Shown piece after piece: positions 34,134-44,145 of a stretch of DNA of 64,000 bases; the first letter of the stretch is position 1, and each line of letters opens with the position of its first letter. A model generated the notes under the pieces. That model made no database searches, was not told the origin of the DNA, and saw only the letters and a list, made by a program, of their open reading frames with translations. Both the position numbers and the translations under genes were made by a program. Source of the DNA: Akkermansiaceae bacterium (GTDB taxonomy: Bacteria > Verrucomicrobiota > Verrucomicrobiia > Verrucomicrobiales > Akkermansiaceae); assembly GCA_905182405.1 (NCBI GenBank), contig CAJJBQ010000001.1, positions 496,001-560,000 of the forward strand. Direction: 5' to 3'.

Positions 34134-35375
34134 ATGACTAAAATAAAATCTTTCCTTTCTCTATCGATCATTGGGATGGCTACGCCTTTGGTTGCGTCAA
34201 TCAATTGGGATGAGTGGCGGGGTCCGACAAGGGATGGAATGGTCCATAAAGGTGCTCAGGTTTGGCCGGAAAAGCTCAGTAAAGAGAATTTCAAGAAGGC
34301 GTGGTCGGTTGAATTGGCTGAGGGCTATGCGAGTCCGATCGTTTTTGGCGAACGGGTGTTTACGGTGGAGACGAAGGATAAGAAGGAGGAAATTGTTCGG
34401 GCTTTTGATCGAAAGTCGGGGAAGCAGCTGTGGGAGTCGTCTTGGGAAGGCTCGATGAAGGTGCCATTCTATGCCGCGCGAAATGGAAGCTGGGTCCGGA
34501 GTACTCCTGCTTGCGATGGGAAATATCTCTATGTCGGAGGAATGAAGGATGTTTTGGTGGCGCTGGATGTGACGACTGGAAAGGTGAAGTGGCGGGCTGA
34601 TTTCCCTCAGGATGAGGGAACGCAGAAGCCGCAGTTTGGCTTCGTCTGCTCGCCTTTGTTGGGGAAAGACCATCTTTATGCGCAGGTAGGATCGGCACTT
34701 CGTAAGATCCGGAAATCGGATGGTAAAACAGTTTGGAAGACGCTGGAGGACGGCCGGGCGATGTTTGGGGAGGCCTTTTCCTCGCCGACGAGGACAACGA
34801 TTGGAGGGAAGGATCAGATTTTGGCGCAGACGAGAACTCTCCTGGCAGGAGTGAGTCCTAAAAATGGTAAGATTTTGTGGTCCACACCGGTGAAAGCTTT
34901 TCGGGGAATGAATATTCTGACTCCGACCCCGATTGGTGACCGTGTTTTTACGGCGAGCTACGGTGGGGGGACGTTCTGGTATGAGGTGAAGGCAAACGAA
35001 AAGGGTCAGTCGGTGACGGAGCTTTGGAATGACAAGGTGGAAGGAAATATGTCTTCTCCGGTAGTGATCGACGGGAAGGTTTATCTTCATGGGCGGGACA
35101 AGCGCTTTCATTGTATTGATCCCGAGGCGAAGAAGATATTGTGGTCGACGGATAAAAAGTATGGGGATTACTGGTCGATGGCGGTGAATGGGAGTCGGAT
35201 TTTGGCTTTGGACAACCGTGGAATTCTTTTGTTGATCGAAGCTGATCCAGGTGGTTTCAAGTTGGTCAGTGAGTTGGAGGTCACTGGAAGTCCCACCTGG
35301 GCTCACATAACGATTTGTGGAGATGAGGTCTTTGTAAGAGATCTCAAGGGTTTGACTTCGTATCGATGGAAGTAA
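34134..35375 (+). CDS. Exported PQQ-like beta-propeller protein
   Basis: 413 aa from ATG 34134, beginning with a signal peptide (IKSFLSLSIIGMATPLVA). It opens WDEWRGPTRDG, a typical start of the outer-membrane-type propeller proteins of Verrucomicrobiota and Planctomycetota. Blades follow (VRAFDRKSGKQLWES, VALDVTTGKVKWRADFP, GVSPKNGKILWSTPV, HCIDPEAKKILWSTDKK). No PQQ-binding tryptophan-docking or Ca-site motif is evident, so a scaffolding or substrate-handling role is more likely than catalysis. Paralogue of the 23432 and 52079 genes. Confidence 0.85.
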   Translation: MTKIKSFLSLSIIGMATPLVASINWDEWRGPTRDGMVHKGAQVWPEKLSKENFKKAWSVELAEGYASPIVFGERVFTVETKDKKEEIVRAFDRKSGKQLWESSWEGSMKVPFYAARNGSWVRSTPACDGKYLYVGGMKDVLVALDVTTGKVKWRADFPQDEGTQKPQFGFVCSPLLGKDHLYAQVGSALRKIRKSDGKTVWKTLEDGRAMFGEAFSSPTRTTIGGKDQILAQTRTLLAGVSPKNGKILWSTPVKAFRGMNILTPTPIGDRVFTASYGGGTFWYEVKANEKGQSVTELWNDKVEGNMSSPVVIDGKVYLHGRDKRFHCIDPEAKKILWSTDKKYGDYWSMAVNGSRILALDNRGILLLIEADPGGFKLVSELEVTGSPTWAHITICGDEVFVRDLKGLTSYRWK

Positions 35376-35399
35376 GCGCTTGGTGCTTTGGGATCAGGG

Positions 35400-35416
35400 G
35401 AATATGCGGTATATTC
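35400..35416 (+). promoter_or_regulatory. Palindromic candidate operator upstream of katG
   Basis: GAATAT-GCGGT-ATATTC, a perfect 6-5-6 inverted repeat 103 bases before the katG start codon. Its symmetry fits a dimeric repressor; peroxide-type regulators (PerR/Fur or OxyR family) are candidates because of the target gene. It is not a match to a known consensus that I can verify. Confidence 0.35.
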
Positions 35417-35513
35417 TCTTGGGAAAATTTTACTGTTGGACACTCCAAGGAGATTGTTTTCAATAGCCCCGCAGAACCTTGGAAAAGGGCGAACTCTCAA
35501 AATTGTAGCTTAA

Positions 35514-37706
<2,193 letters not shown>

Positions 37707-37730
37707 TTCCGGTAACGATTTCGTTTTTTA

Positions 37731-37767
37731 AGCCCGCTTTGTGCAGAGTTACATTGCGGGCTTTTTT
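37731..37767 (+). terminator. Intrinsic terminator of katG
   Basis: Stem AGCCCGC / GCGGGCT with an 18-base loop, followed by TTTTTT. It lies 24 bases after the katG stop. The loop is long but the arms are perfect. Confidence 0.7.
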
Positions 37768-38041
37768 CATCTCGACGCCGGTATAATTGGCGAACTCGAC
37801 GCCATGGCGGCTGTTGTTTTGATTGCGGACCGACATGTGAGGATCGGAGAAGAGATCGGGATTTGCGAGTGGAATGGGAATGTTGACTTCTGGGCCCTTG
37901 AAGCTGGAAGAAATCCTCTTGCGTGATGGGAAAAATCTCCCAGCCTTTAAAAGATATCCGAAACGATTCCTCTTTGCTTTACGAGATTTTCTCCTGAAGA
38001 GATGAAAAAACGGGCCGGTTAATTGCAGTCACTCGTTGAAA
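37768..38041. other. Region upstream of the nitroreductase gene with a decayed N-terminus
   Basis: Near 37980-38035 a frame reads [11 protein letters not shown], stop, LQSLVEN. This is what normally precedes RRSVRDFS in iodotyrosine-deiodinase-like nitroreductases, but here it is cut by a TAA and is out of frame with the downstream gene. The rest shows no gene. Confidence 0.35.
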
Positions 38042-38605
38042 ATGAGGCGCTCGGTGAGGGATTTTTCCTCAGAGGAAATTCCCGTCGGAGTGTTGGAAAC
38101 TTGCATCGAAATCGCGGGGCTGGCTCCCTGTGGGGCGAACCAGCAAGGGTGGCACTTCGCGATCGTGAGGAGTGCGGAGGTGAAGCGTCAGATCCGAGAA
38201 GCGGCGGAAGCCGAGGAGCGTGAATTTTATGATTCACGAGCTCCCCAGGAATGGCTCGATGCGCTCGATCATTTGGGGACGGATGCGCGGAAACCATTTT
38301 TAGAATCTGCACCGGCGCTGGTGGCGATTTTTCAAAAATCACGCGTGAACGATGGAGAAGAGAAAGTCTATTATCCGAAGGAATCGGTGGGGCTGGCGAG
38401 CGGCTTCCTCATTTCAGCTCTGCACCAAGCGGGTTTGGCGAGTCTCACTCACACCCCGAGCCCCATGAAGTTTCTCAATGAGGTTCTGGAGCGACCGGCT
38501 GCGGAGAAACCCTTTCTCTTACTGGTGGTGGGTTATCCTACTGATGGGTGTCAGGTTCCGAAGATCAGCAAACATGTGTTGGAGGAAATATCGTCCTATC
38601 ACTAG
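38042..38605 (+). CDS. Nitroreductase-family FMN protein, possibly 5'-truncated
   Basis: 187 aa from ATG 38042 (TTG 38036 possible). It begins [19 protein letters not shown], the FMN phosphate-binding part, followed by [17 protein letters not shown] and a late [16 protein letters not shown]. Members are FMN-dependent NAD(P)H reductases acting on nitro, halogenated or quinone substrates. The helix that usually precedes RRSVRDF is found upstream only in another frame with a stop, so the gene may have lost its original start. A dimer-competent core remains. Confidence 0.75.
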   Translation: MRRSVRDFSSEEIPVGVLETCIEIAGLAPCGANQQGWHFAIVRSAEVKRQIREAAEAEEREFYDSRAPQEWLDALDHLGTDARKPFLESAPALVAIFQKSRVNDGEEKVYYPKESVGLASGFLISALHQAGLASLTHTPSPMKFLNEVLERPAAEKPFLLLVVGYPTDGCQVPKISKHVLEEISSYH

Positions 38606-38751
38606 AGTTTTGCCCACTGCTCTTTGGCGGCGTCGACGAAGGCTTTCAGGAGCTTGGCTTAGCGTTCGTCGTCGGCAACAAGCATTTCGGGGGGGCATTG
38701 CACGCCGATGGGGAAGCGGCGTGAGGTCTTTTTTATGATGACTCGACTAAC
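38602..38751 (-). pseudogene. C-terminal gene relic
   Basis: The minus strand encodes SRRFPIGVQCPPEMLVADDE, then R, an in-frame TAA, and [18 protein letters not shown] ending at 38602. It looks like the tail of a real protein broken by one stop. There is no upstream body, and I recognise no family. It overlaps the convergent nitroreductase stop. Confidence 0.35.
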
Positions 38752-38795
38752 GGGCACTCAAACAATATCTCCTTGTCGAAAATGGTCCAGGAGAG

Positions 38796-39500
38796 ATGGT
38801 CTTCATCGTGAAACCCTACGTTAAGCTTGCGGAGTCCAAGATGCCCGATGGTACCCATTATTCGCTCCATCAGCATGACGGGAAAATTTACCTCAAATAC
38901 AATGGATTTGAGCTGATGAGCACGGCGCTCACGTTTTCGGAGCAGATGCTTGCGGATGTAGGATGTGGAGCCTTGCTTGCGGACTCGCCTTCCCGGCCCG
39001 CGCATCCAAAAGTATTGATCGGAGGTTTGGGACTTGGATTTACACTAAAGAGAACTCTGGAGTTGGTTGGAAGCCCAGCCACGGTGGATGTCGCCGAGCT
39101 GATGCCGCCGCTGATTGAATGGAATCGAACCTTCTTGGTGGAATACAATGGGCCGCTTTTGGAGGACCCCAGGACAAAGATTATTCAAGGGGACCTTTTC
39201 GATATCGTTTCGGGAAAAAATCCAGGGAGTTACGATTCTCTCCTTTTGGATATCGATAACACGCCGGATGATTTGATTACTTCGGGGAATTCCCGTCTTT
39301 ATACTCCGGAGTTTCTGCAGAAGTTGAAAAAGGTGATCACACCGAAGGGCTGCATTGCTTATTGGCTGTCGGAGCCCGCTCCGAAATTTAAAAAACTTTT
39401 GGCCAAGGCTGGGTTCTTGATCGAGGAGCTGGCTTCCAAGCCGCACGAGAAATCAAAGCGCTCACGGCATTGTCTCTTGGTGGCGCGCCGGAAGTCCTAA
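38796..39500 (+). CDS. Spermidine-synthase-like methyltransferase-fold protein
   Basis: 234 aa. It shows the Rossmann motif PKVLIGGLGLGFTLKRTLEL, then VDVAELMPPLIEWNR and YDSLLLDIDNTPDDL, the pattern of spermidine synthase-like proteins without an N-terminal membrane part. The aminopropyl-transfer acidic pair of true SpeE enzymes (Asp-x-Asp in a gate loop) is modified, so polyamine synthesis is not assured. It stands alone, surrounded by relics. Confidence 0.75.
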   Translation: MVFIVKPYVKLAESKMPDGTHYSLHQHDGKIYLKYNGFELMSTALTFSEQMLADVGCGALLADSPSRPAHPKVLIGGLGLGFTLKRTLELVGSPATVDVAELMPPLIEWNRTFLVEYNGPLLEDPRTKIIQGDLFDIVSGKNPGSYDSLLLDIDNTPDDLITSGNSRLYTPEFLQKLKKVITPKGCIAYWLSEPAPKFKKLLAKAGFLIEELASKPHEKSKRSRHCLLVARRKS

Positions 39501-39598
39501 GGTTCCTCGATCCAGATTTGGGAGGAGTGACGTTCGGGGATTTCGGCGGGTCGATGGGTGTAGGTGAGAGGGCTGTTCGTTCCCTTGAAAGCATCGGG
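39497..39598 (-). pseudogene. C-terminal gene relic
   Basis: The minus strand reads HPDAFKGTNSPLTYTHRPAE, then IPERHSSQIWIEEP and a stop. It has coding-like composition, but only about 34 codons remain and a TAA lies directly upstream. It overlaps the end of the spermidine-synthase-like gene by a few bases. Family not recognised. Confidence 0.3.
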
Positions 39599-39603
39599 AT
39601 GTT

Positions 39604-39633
39604 AAGCGCTGATGTGGGAGGGGGCGCTTTTTT
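39604..39633 (+). terminator. Possible terminator
   Basis: Stem AAGCGC / GCGCTT with a 14-base loop, followed by a run of T. It may serve the spermidine-synthase-like gene about 100 bases upstream. Confidence 0.4.
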
Positions 39634-39732
39634 GTAAAGAGGTGGTTAAGGAAGAATTGAGAGAGATCGACGAACTATCCTCTTGATTCACGATGGCAAA
39701 TGGAGGGATGATTCTGGTAACCGAATGAACCG

Positions 39733-40452
39733 ATGAAATTACGACTGACTTCTCTGCTGGCTCCAGTTTCTCTGTTATTAGCAGCCTCACTCTTGATCGG
39801 ACAGGAAGCGACGGGTCCTGGTGGAGAAAAGAGTGTGAAGCCAGGGATCAACGAACGGTTTCTTGATCCTGAATTGAAGGTCGATGACTGGCTGAAGCGA
39901 TTTGAAGTGGAAAGCCGAGAGACCTTCTTCGAGCGACACAAGGTGGTCGAATCCTGCGGAATCAAGAAAGGGATGGCGATTGCGGACATCGGGGCCGGAA
40001 CCGGGCTTTACACGCGACTTTTTGCAAAAGAAACCGGCCCCGACGGTTGGGTCTACGCGGTTGATATTTCCGCTCCTTTTTTGAAGCATATTGTGGCCCG
40101 CGCGCAGCAGGAGGGTCAGGAAAATATTAGTGCCATTTTGAGTCCAGAGAACGTCACCCCACTCCCTGCTAACTCGCTTGATATGGCGTTTATTTGCGAC
40201 ACTTACCATCACTTCGAATATCCCAAGGGGACGATGGACTCCTTGCTGCGCGCTTTGAAAAAAGGGGGTGCTTTGGTTGTGATCGACTTTGAGCGAATCG
40301 AGGGAAAAACCCGAAAATGGACGATGGGTCACGTGCGCGCTGGCAAGGAGGTTTTTCGCAAGGAAATCGAAGATGCGGGACTGACCTTTGTGGAAGAAGT
40401 AAAACTTGAGGGCTTGAAGGAGAACTACTTTCTTCGCTTTCGCAAAGAGTAA
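39733..40452 (+). CDS. Class I methyltransferase with N-terminal signal peptide
   Basis: 239 aa. A hydrophobic leader MKLRLTSLLAPVSLLLAASLLIG precedes an SAM-dependent methyltransferase of UbiE/Methyltransf_11 type: IADIGAGTGLYTRLFAK (SAM-binding motif I), VYAVDISAPFL, DMAFICDTYHHFEYP and ALKKGGALVVIDF. An exported enzyme needing SAM is unusual, as SAM is cytosolic; the leader may be a membrane anchor. The APC permease gene starts within its stop codon (1-base overlap), so the two are coupled. The substrate is unknown. Confidence 0.75.
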   Translation: MKLRLTSLLAPVSLLLAASLLIGQEATGPGGEKSVKPGINERFLDPELKVDDWLKRFEVESRETFFERHKVVESCGIKKGMAIADIGAGTGLYTRLFAKETGPDGWVYAVDISAPFLKHIVARAQQEGQENISAILSPENVTPLPANSLDMAFICDTYHHFEYPKGTMDSLLRALKKGGALVVIDFERIEGKTRKWTMGHVRAGKEVFRKEIEDAGLTFVEEVKLEGLKENYFLRFRKE

Positions 40453-41687
40453 TGGCACGGATCCCCGGGAAAGGCTTCGGCTTCTGGACGCTGACCTTTT
40501 TGGTCGTGGCCAACATGATTGGGGCCGGGGTCTTTACGACTTCTGGTTTCACTTTGGCCTCGCTGGGTGATCCTTGGATAGTCTTGCTAGCTTGGTTCGT
40601 CGGGGGATTGGTCGCGCTGTGCGGGGCATTTAGCTACGGAATTCTGATTCAGCGGATGCCGGCCTCGGGCGGCGAATATGTCTTTCTGTCCAGGGCGGTA
40701 CATCCTTTCGCGGGATTTATGGCGGGTTGGATCTCGCTTCTGGCAGGATTCAGCGGAGCGATTGCCTTCGCCGCTGTGGCGTTGGAGAGTTATCTGCCGG
40801 GTGATTTTCCCGCGAAACTTCCAGCAGTCGGTGTCGTTGTTTTGGGAGCCGCACTTCACGGAGGAAGACGATGGCTGGGAGTGGGTGTTCAAAATACGGC
40901 GGTGATCTTGAAGCTTCTTCTTCTCGGGATCTTTCTGGGTTGGGGAGCGACTTCAATCGATTGGGGGAGTGACTCCACACGATCATTTCAAACGGAGGGA
41001 GGTTTCCTCGCTTTCGCGCAAGCCTTGGTATGGATTTCCCTGAGCTATTCAGGCTTTAATGCTGCCGTCTATGTTGCCGGTGAAGCGACTTCGCCCCTTA
41101 TCGTGGCACGTGCGCTTGTCACGGGAACCGCGGTGGTGGTGCTTCTCTACCTCCTCCTAAACGCGGCCTTCGTCTTGGGCGCACCAGCAGCGGAGATCAG
41201 CGGACAAGCCGATGTAGCAGCGGTGGCCGCAAGGTGGATCGGCGGAGCGGGCTTCGAATTCTTCACGAGGGTCGTCATTTCAATTGCCCTCCTTACCTCG
41301 GTTCTCAGCATGATGATGGCGGGGCCCCGAGTTTATGGGAAGATGGCCGAGGATGGCGTGATTCCAAAGATTTTCGTCCTCCGCGAAGACCGCGTATGGC
41401 CTGCGGTGCTCCTGCAAATGGGCCTGGCGCTCTTACTCATTTTCGTAGGAACCCTACAGGAGCTTCTCGCCTTCCTCGGGCTCACTCTGTCCCTGACTGC
41501 TGCGGTCACCGTAGGTTCGCTTTTCTTCGGTAAACGTGTTCGCGGTTGGGCGGCCCTCCCTCCTGCCCTTTTCACCTTAGCAACCCTCACTGCTGCGTCC
41601 CTCCTGATCGTCCATGACCCGGGACAAGCCCTTGGGGCTTCAATTTCGTTGGTGCTCGGAGGGATCGCGTATCGTCTGACGCGGTGA
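40452..41687 (+). CDS. APC-family amino-acid permease
   Basis: 411 aa with about 12 hydrophobic helices. The N-terminal FLVVANMIGAGVFTTSGFTL is the APC substrate-binding unwound helix 1, followed by FSYGILIQRMPASGGEYVFL (helix 2/3, SGGEY motif). The C-terminal helices run to the end (LGASISLVLGGIAYRL). It probably imports or exchanges an amino acid or amine. Translationally coupled to the methyltransferase gene. Confidence 0.9.
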   Translation: MARIPGKGFGFWTLTFLVVANMIGAGVFTTSGFTLASLGDPWIVLLAWFVGGLVALCGAFSYGILIQRMPASGGEYVFLSRAVHPFAGFMAGWISLLAGFSGAIAFAAVALESYLPGDFPAKLPAVGVVVLGAALHGGRRWLGVGVQNTAVILKLLLLGIFLGWGATSIDWGSDSTRSFQTEGGFLAFAQALVWISLSYSGFNAAVYVAGEATSPLIVARALVTGTAVVVLLYLLLNAAFVLGAPAAEISGQADVAAVAARWIGGAGFEFFTRVVISIALLTSVLSMMMAGPRVYGKMAEDGVIPKIFVLREDRVWPAVLLQMGLALLLIFVGTLQELLAFLGLTLSLTAAVTVGSLFFGKRVRGWAALPPALFTLATLTAASLLIVHDPGQALGASISLVLGGIAYRLTR

Positions 41688-41700
41688 GAGCTGAACCGCT

Positions 41701-42066
41701 CTACGACGAGCGGCGAGCATTTCGGCCTTCGTCGATGAGATTCCAGAAGTGCTTGGAATCGGCGAGCGCTTCGTCTTCGCCCAGAGGGAGCTTGGAGCGG
41801 AAGAGGAAGTCGGAAAAGGTTCCCTTGTGAAGGACTCGGTGGACAATGACCTGTTCGGGGCCGGCTTCGAAATAGAAGCGCCAGTCGGCGGAGCGGAAGC
41901 GGTAAAGGGTGACGCCATTACGCTCCATCTTTCCGAAGCGCTCGTCATCGAGATTATCCATGTCCTCCTCGGTTACCTTGAACTCATCGAGGAGCTCAAG
42001 TTGTTCGAGGGTGCCGAGCTGGGAAATTTCGGCAGCTGAGATTTCGTTGAAGACGATTTGGAGCAC
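41701..42066 (-). CDS. RelE/ParE-like toxin-fold protein
   Basis: 121 aa. The central VTLYRFRSADWRFYFEAGPE and VIVHRVLHKGTFSDFLFRSK carry the RelE-fold strand order. The N-terminal half (MLQIVFNEISAAEISQLG, LEQLELLDEFKVTEEDMD) is extended and acidic compared with classical RelE. No antitoxin gene is adjacent, so it may be a solitary, housekeeping-like relative. Convergent with the permease gene. Confidence 0.6.
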   Translation of the reverse strand: MLQIVFNEISAAEISQLGTLEQLELLDEFKVTEEDMDNLDDERFGKMERNGVTLYRFRSADWRFYFEAGPEQVIVHRVLHKGTFSDFLFRSKLPLGEDEALADSKHFWNLIDEGRNARRSS

Positions 42067-42153
42067 GGGGATAGTGTAGCGGAGGATGGACGATGGGAAA
42101 AGGTGGATTTGCCGTTGAGGTGAAGAAGTAGTTAGTGTTTGTTCTTAGGAAGG

Positions 42154-44145
42154 ATGACGGTTTGGAAAGAGAATCGACTTGAGCTGGCGCTGCGAGCCTC
42201 GAAGGAAGGGATCTGGGACTGGAGTCTTGAGCGTGGCACGATGGTTTATTCGGCCTGGGCGCTCCGCTTCTTGGACTATCGTCGGAAGGACATGCCGCAT
42301 TTGATTGAAGACCGTGAGACGATCATGGATCAGGCTTCGGCGGCGGCGGTGGATGAGGCGCTGCAGGAGGTGCTGGATGATGAAAGTGATCTTTTTTCCG
42401 CGGAACCCCGGGTGAAGACGCGCCGTGGAGAGTGGAAATGGCTCCGCCTGCGAGGAACGCCGGTCCGCGATGATGAGGGGAAGCTCATTCGTCTGGTGGG
42501 AAGTGTCATTGATATTTCGAAGCGCAAGACGGCGGAAAAAGCGCTGAAAGAGGAGCGGGCGTTTTTGCGAACGTTGATCGATAACATTCCCATGAATGTT
42601 TATTTTAAGGATCAGGATTCCCGCTTCGTGATGGCGAACACGCCGACGGCCCGGAAGATGGGCTTGTCGAGTTGGGAGGAGCTTACTGGGAAGGGCGATA
42701 CTGATTTTTTCTCGAAGGAACACGCGACGATTGCGGCGCAACGGGAGAAAGAAATCATGAATACGGGCGAGGCCCAGGTGGACATGATGGAGCACGAAAC
42801 CTGGGAAGGAAGAGCAGACACCTGGGTGATCAGCACGAAAAAGGCGTGGATGGATTGGGAAGGGAAAGTGAAGGGAACCTTCGGGGTGACCAATGATGTT
42901 TCCGAATTGGTGAGAGCGCAGAAGGCACAAGAGGAGGTCTCTCTAAAGTTACAGGCACTGAATCAGGAAGCGGAGGAAGAACGCCACTTGATGCGCCTGC
43001 TGATCGACAATGTGCCTTTGAATGTTTATTATAAGGATTTGGATTCTCGCTTTGTCGTGGTGAACGCCGCGACGGCGAAGTGGCTGGGAATGGAGAGGCC
43101 TGCAGCTCTGCGGGGGAAGAGGGATCGGGACATTTTTTCAGAGGAGCACTGGAGTAAGGCGGAAGCGGATGAGCAGAGGATCATTAAAACCGGAGAGCCT
43201 CTGGTCGGGAGCTTGGAAAAGGAAACCTGGGGAGGGAAGCAGGACACCTGGGTGATGACGTCCAAGTATCCTTGGCGCAATGAGGCGGGTGAGATTTTTG
43301 GGACCTTTGGGGTCTCCAGTGACGTGAGCCTTCTGGTGAAGGCGCAGCGAGAGTTGAATGAAGTAGCGACGAAGCTGGCGAAGAAGAACAAGGAGATGGA
43401 GGAAGAGCTGAGCCTCGCCCGCGAAGTGCAGCAGGCGCTTATTCCCGAGACGCTGCCTTCATTTAAATCTGAGAATTTTTCGCTTCGATTTAAGCATCTT
43501 TATCGGCCTGCGTCGGAACTAGCGGGTGATTTTTTTGAGGTAATTCCACTTTGCGATGATAAGGTGGGCTTCTTCGTTTGCGATGTCATGGGGCATGGGG
43601 TTCGTTCTGCTTTGATCGTTTCAATGCTTCGCGGACTTATTGAAAAGCAGGCTGAGTCGAGCGGCGAAGTCAGCGAGTTTCTCACCGGGCTGAATGACGG
43701 GCTCTGTCACTTGTTGGAGGAAAGTGGGATCACGATCTTTGCTACAGCGGTATTCGGGATCGTGGATCTGAACGATGAATCGGTGGAGCTTGGTTTGGCG
43801 GGGCATGCCAGCCCGGTTGCGGTCTTTGATGATGGGGTGCGTCAACTTAAGCCACCTAAAAAGGCTCGAGGACCCGCTTTGGGGATGGTGGCCGGGGTCC
43901 AGTATGGCTCGGTAAAAGCTGAGCTTACGGGACTAAAGAGGATGATCTGCTTCACCGATGGCTTGTTGGAAGCTGAAAACGAGAAAGGGGAGGAGTTCGG
44001 CTTGGAGCGCTTCATTGAGGTGGTGGAACGAGGTGGACGTATCGATGTTTTGCTGGAGCGACTGGTGAAGGCAGGGATTGAATTCTCCGGGGAAGAAGTG
44101 TTTGATGATGATGTCTGTTTATTGGGATGGGAGGTGAAGCGATGA
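42154..44145 (+). CDS. PAS-PAS-PAS-PP2C (RsbU-like) signalling phosphatase 1
   Basis: 663 aa from ATG 42154. Three PAS domains at about 5-125 (WDWSLERGTMVY; PAC end GSVIDISKRK), 135-260 (NVYFKDQDSRFVMANTPTA; GTFGVTNDVSEL) and 270-400 (NVYYKDLDSRFVVVNAATA), then a coiled coil (KKNKEMEEELSLAREVQQAL). The SpoIIE/PP2C phosphatase lies at about 435-660: ELAGDFFEVIPL, CDVMGHGVRSALIVSMLRGL and FTDGLLEAENEKGEEFG. It has no membrane helix, so it senses cytosolic signals and probably dephosphorylates an anti-sigma-antagonist. Its stop overlaps the next start (ATGA). Confidence 0.92.
   Translation: MTVWKENRLELALRASKEGIWDWSLERGTMVYSAWALRFLDYRRKDMPHLIEDRETIMDQASAAAVDEALQEVLDDESDLFSAEPRVKTRRGEWKWLRLRGTPVRDDEGKLIRLVGSVIDISKRKTAEKALKEERAFLRTLIDNIPMNVYFKDQDSRFVMANTPTARKMGLSSWEELTGKGDTDFFSKEHATIAAQREKEIMNTGEAQVDMMEHETWEGRADTWVISTKKAWMDWEGKVKGTFGVTNDVSELVRAQKAQEEVSLKLQALNQEAEEERHLMRLLIDNVPLNVYYKDLDSRFVVVNAATAKWLGMERPAALRGKRDRDIFSEEHWSKAEADEQRIIKTGEPLVGSLEKETWGGKQDTWVMTSKYPWRNEAGEIFGTFGVSSDVSLLVKAQRELNEVATKLAKKNKEMEEELSLAREVQQALIPETLPSFKSENFSLRFKHLYRPASELAGDFFEVIPLCDDKVGFFVCDVMGHGVRSALIVSMLRGLIEKQAESSGEVSEFLTGLNDGLCHLLEESGITIFATAVFGIVDLNDESVELGLAGHASPVAVFDDGVRQLKPPKKARGPALGMVAGVQYGSVKAELTGLKRMICFTDGLLEAENEKGEEFGLERFIEVVERGGRIDVLLERLVKAGIEFSGEEVFDDDVCLLGWEVKR

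Noticed and set aside
34197-35306. Minus-strand 369-codon frame rich in Arg and Pro
   Set aside because: Antisense shadow of the beta-propeller gene; no motif.
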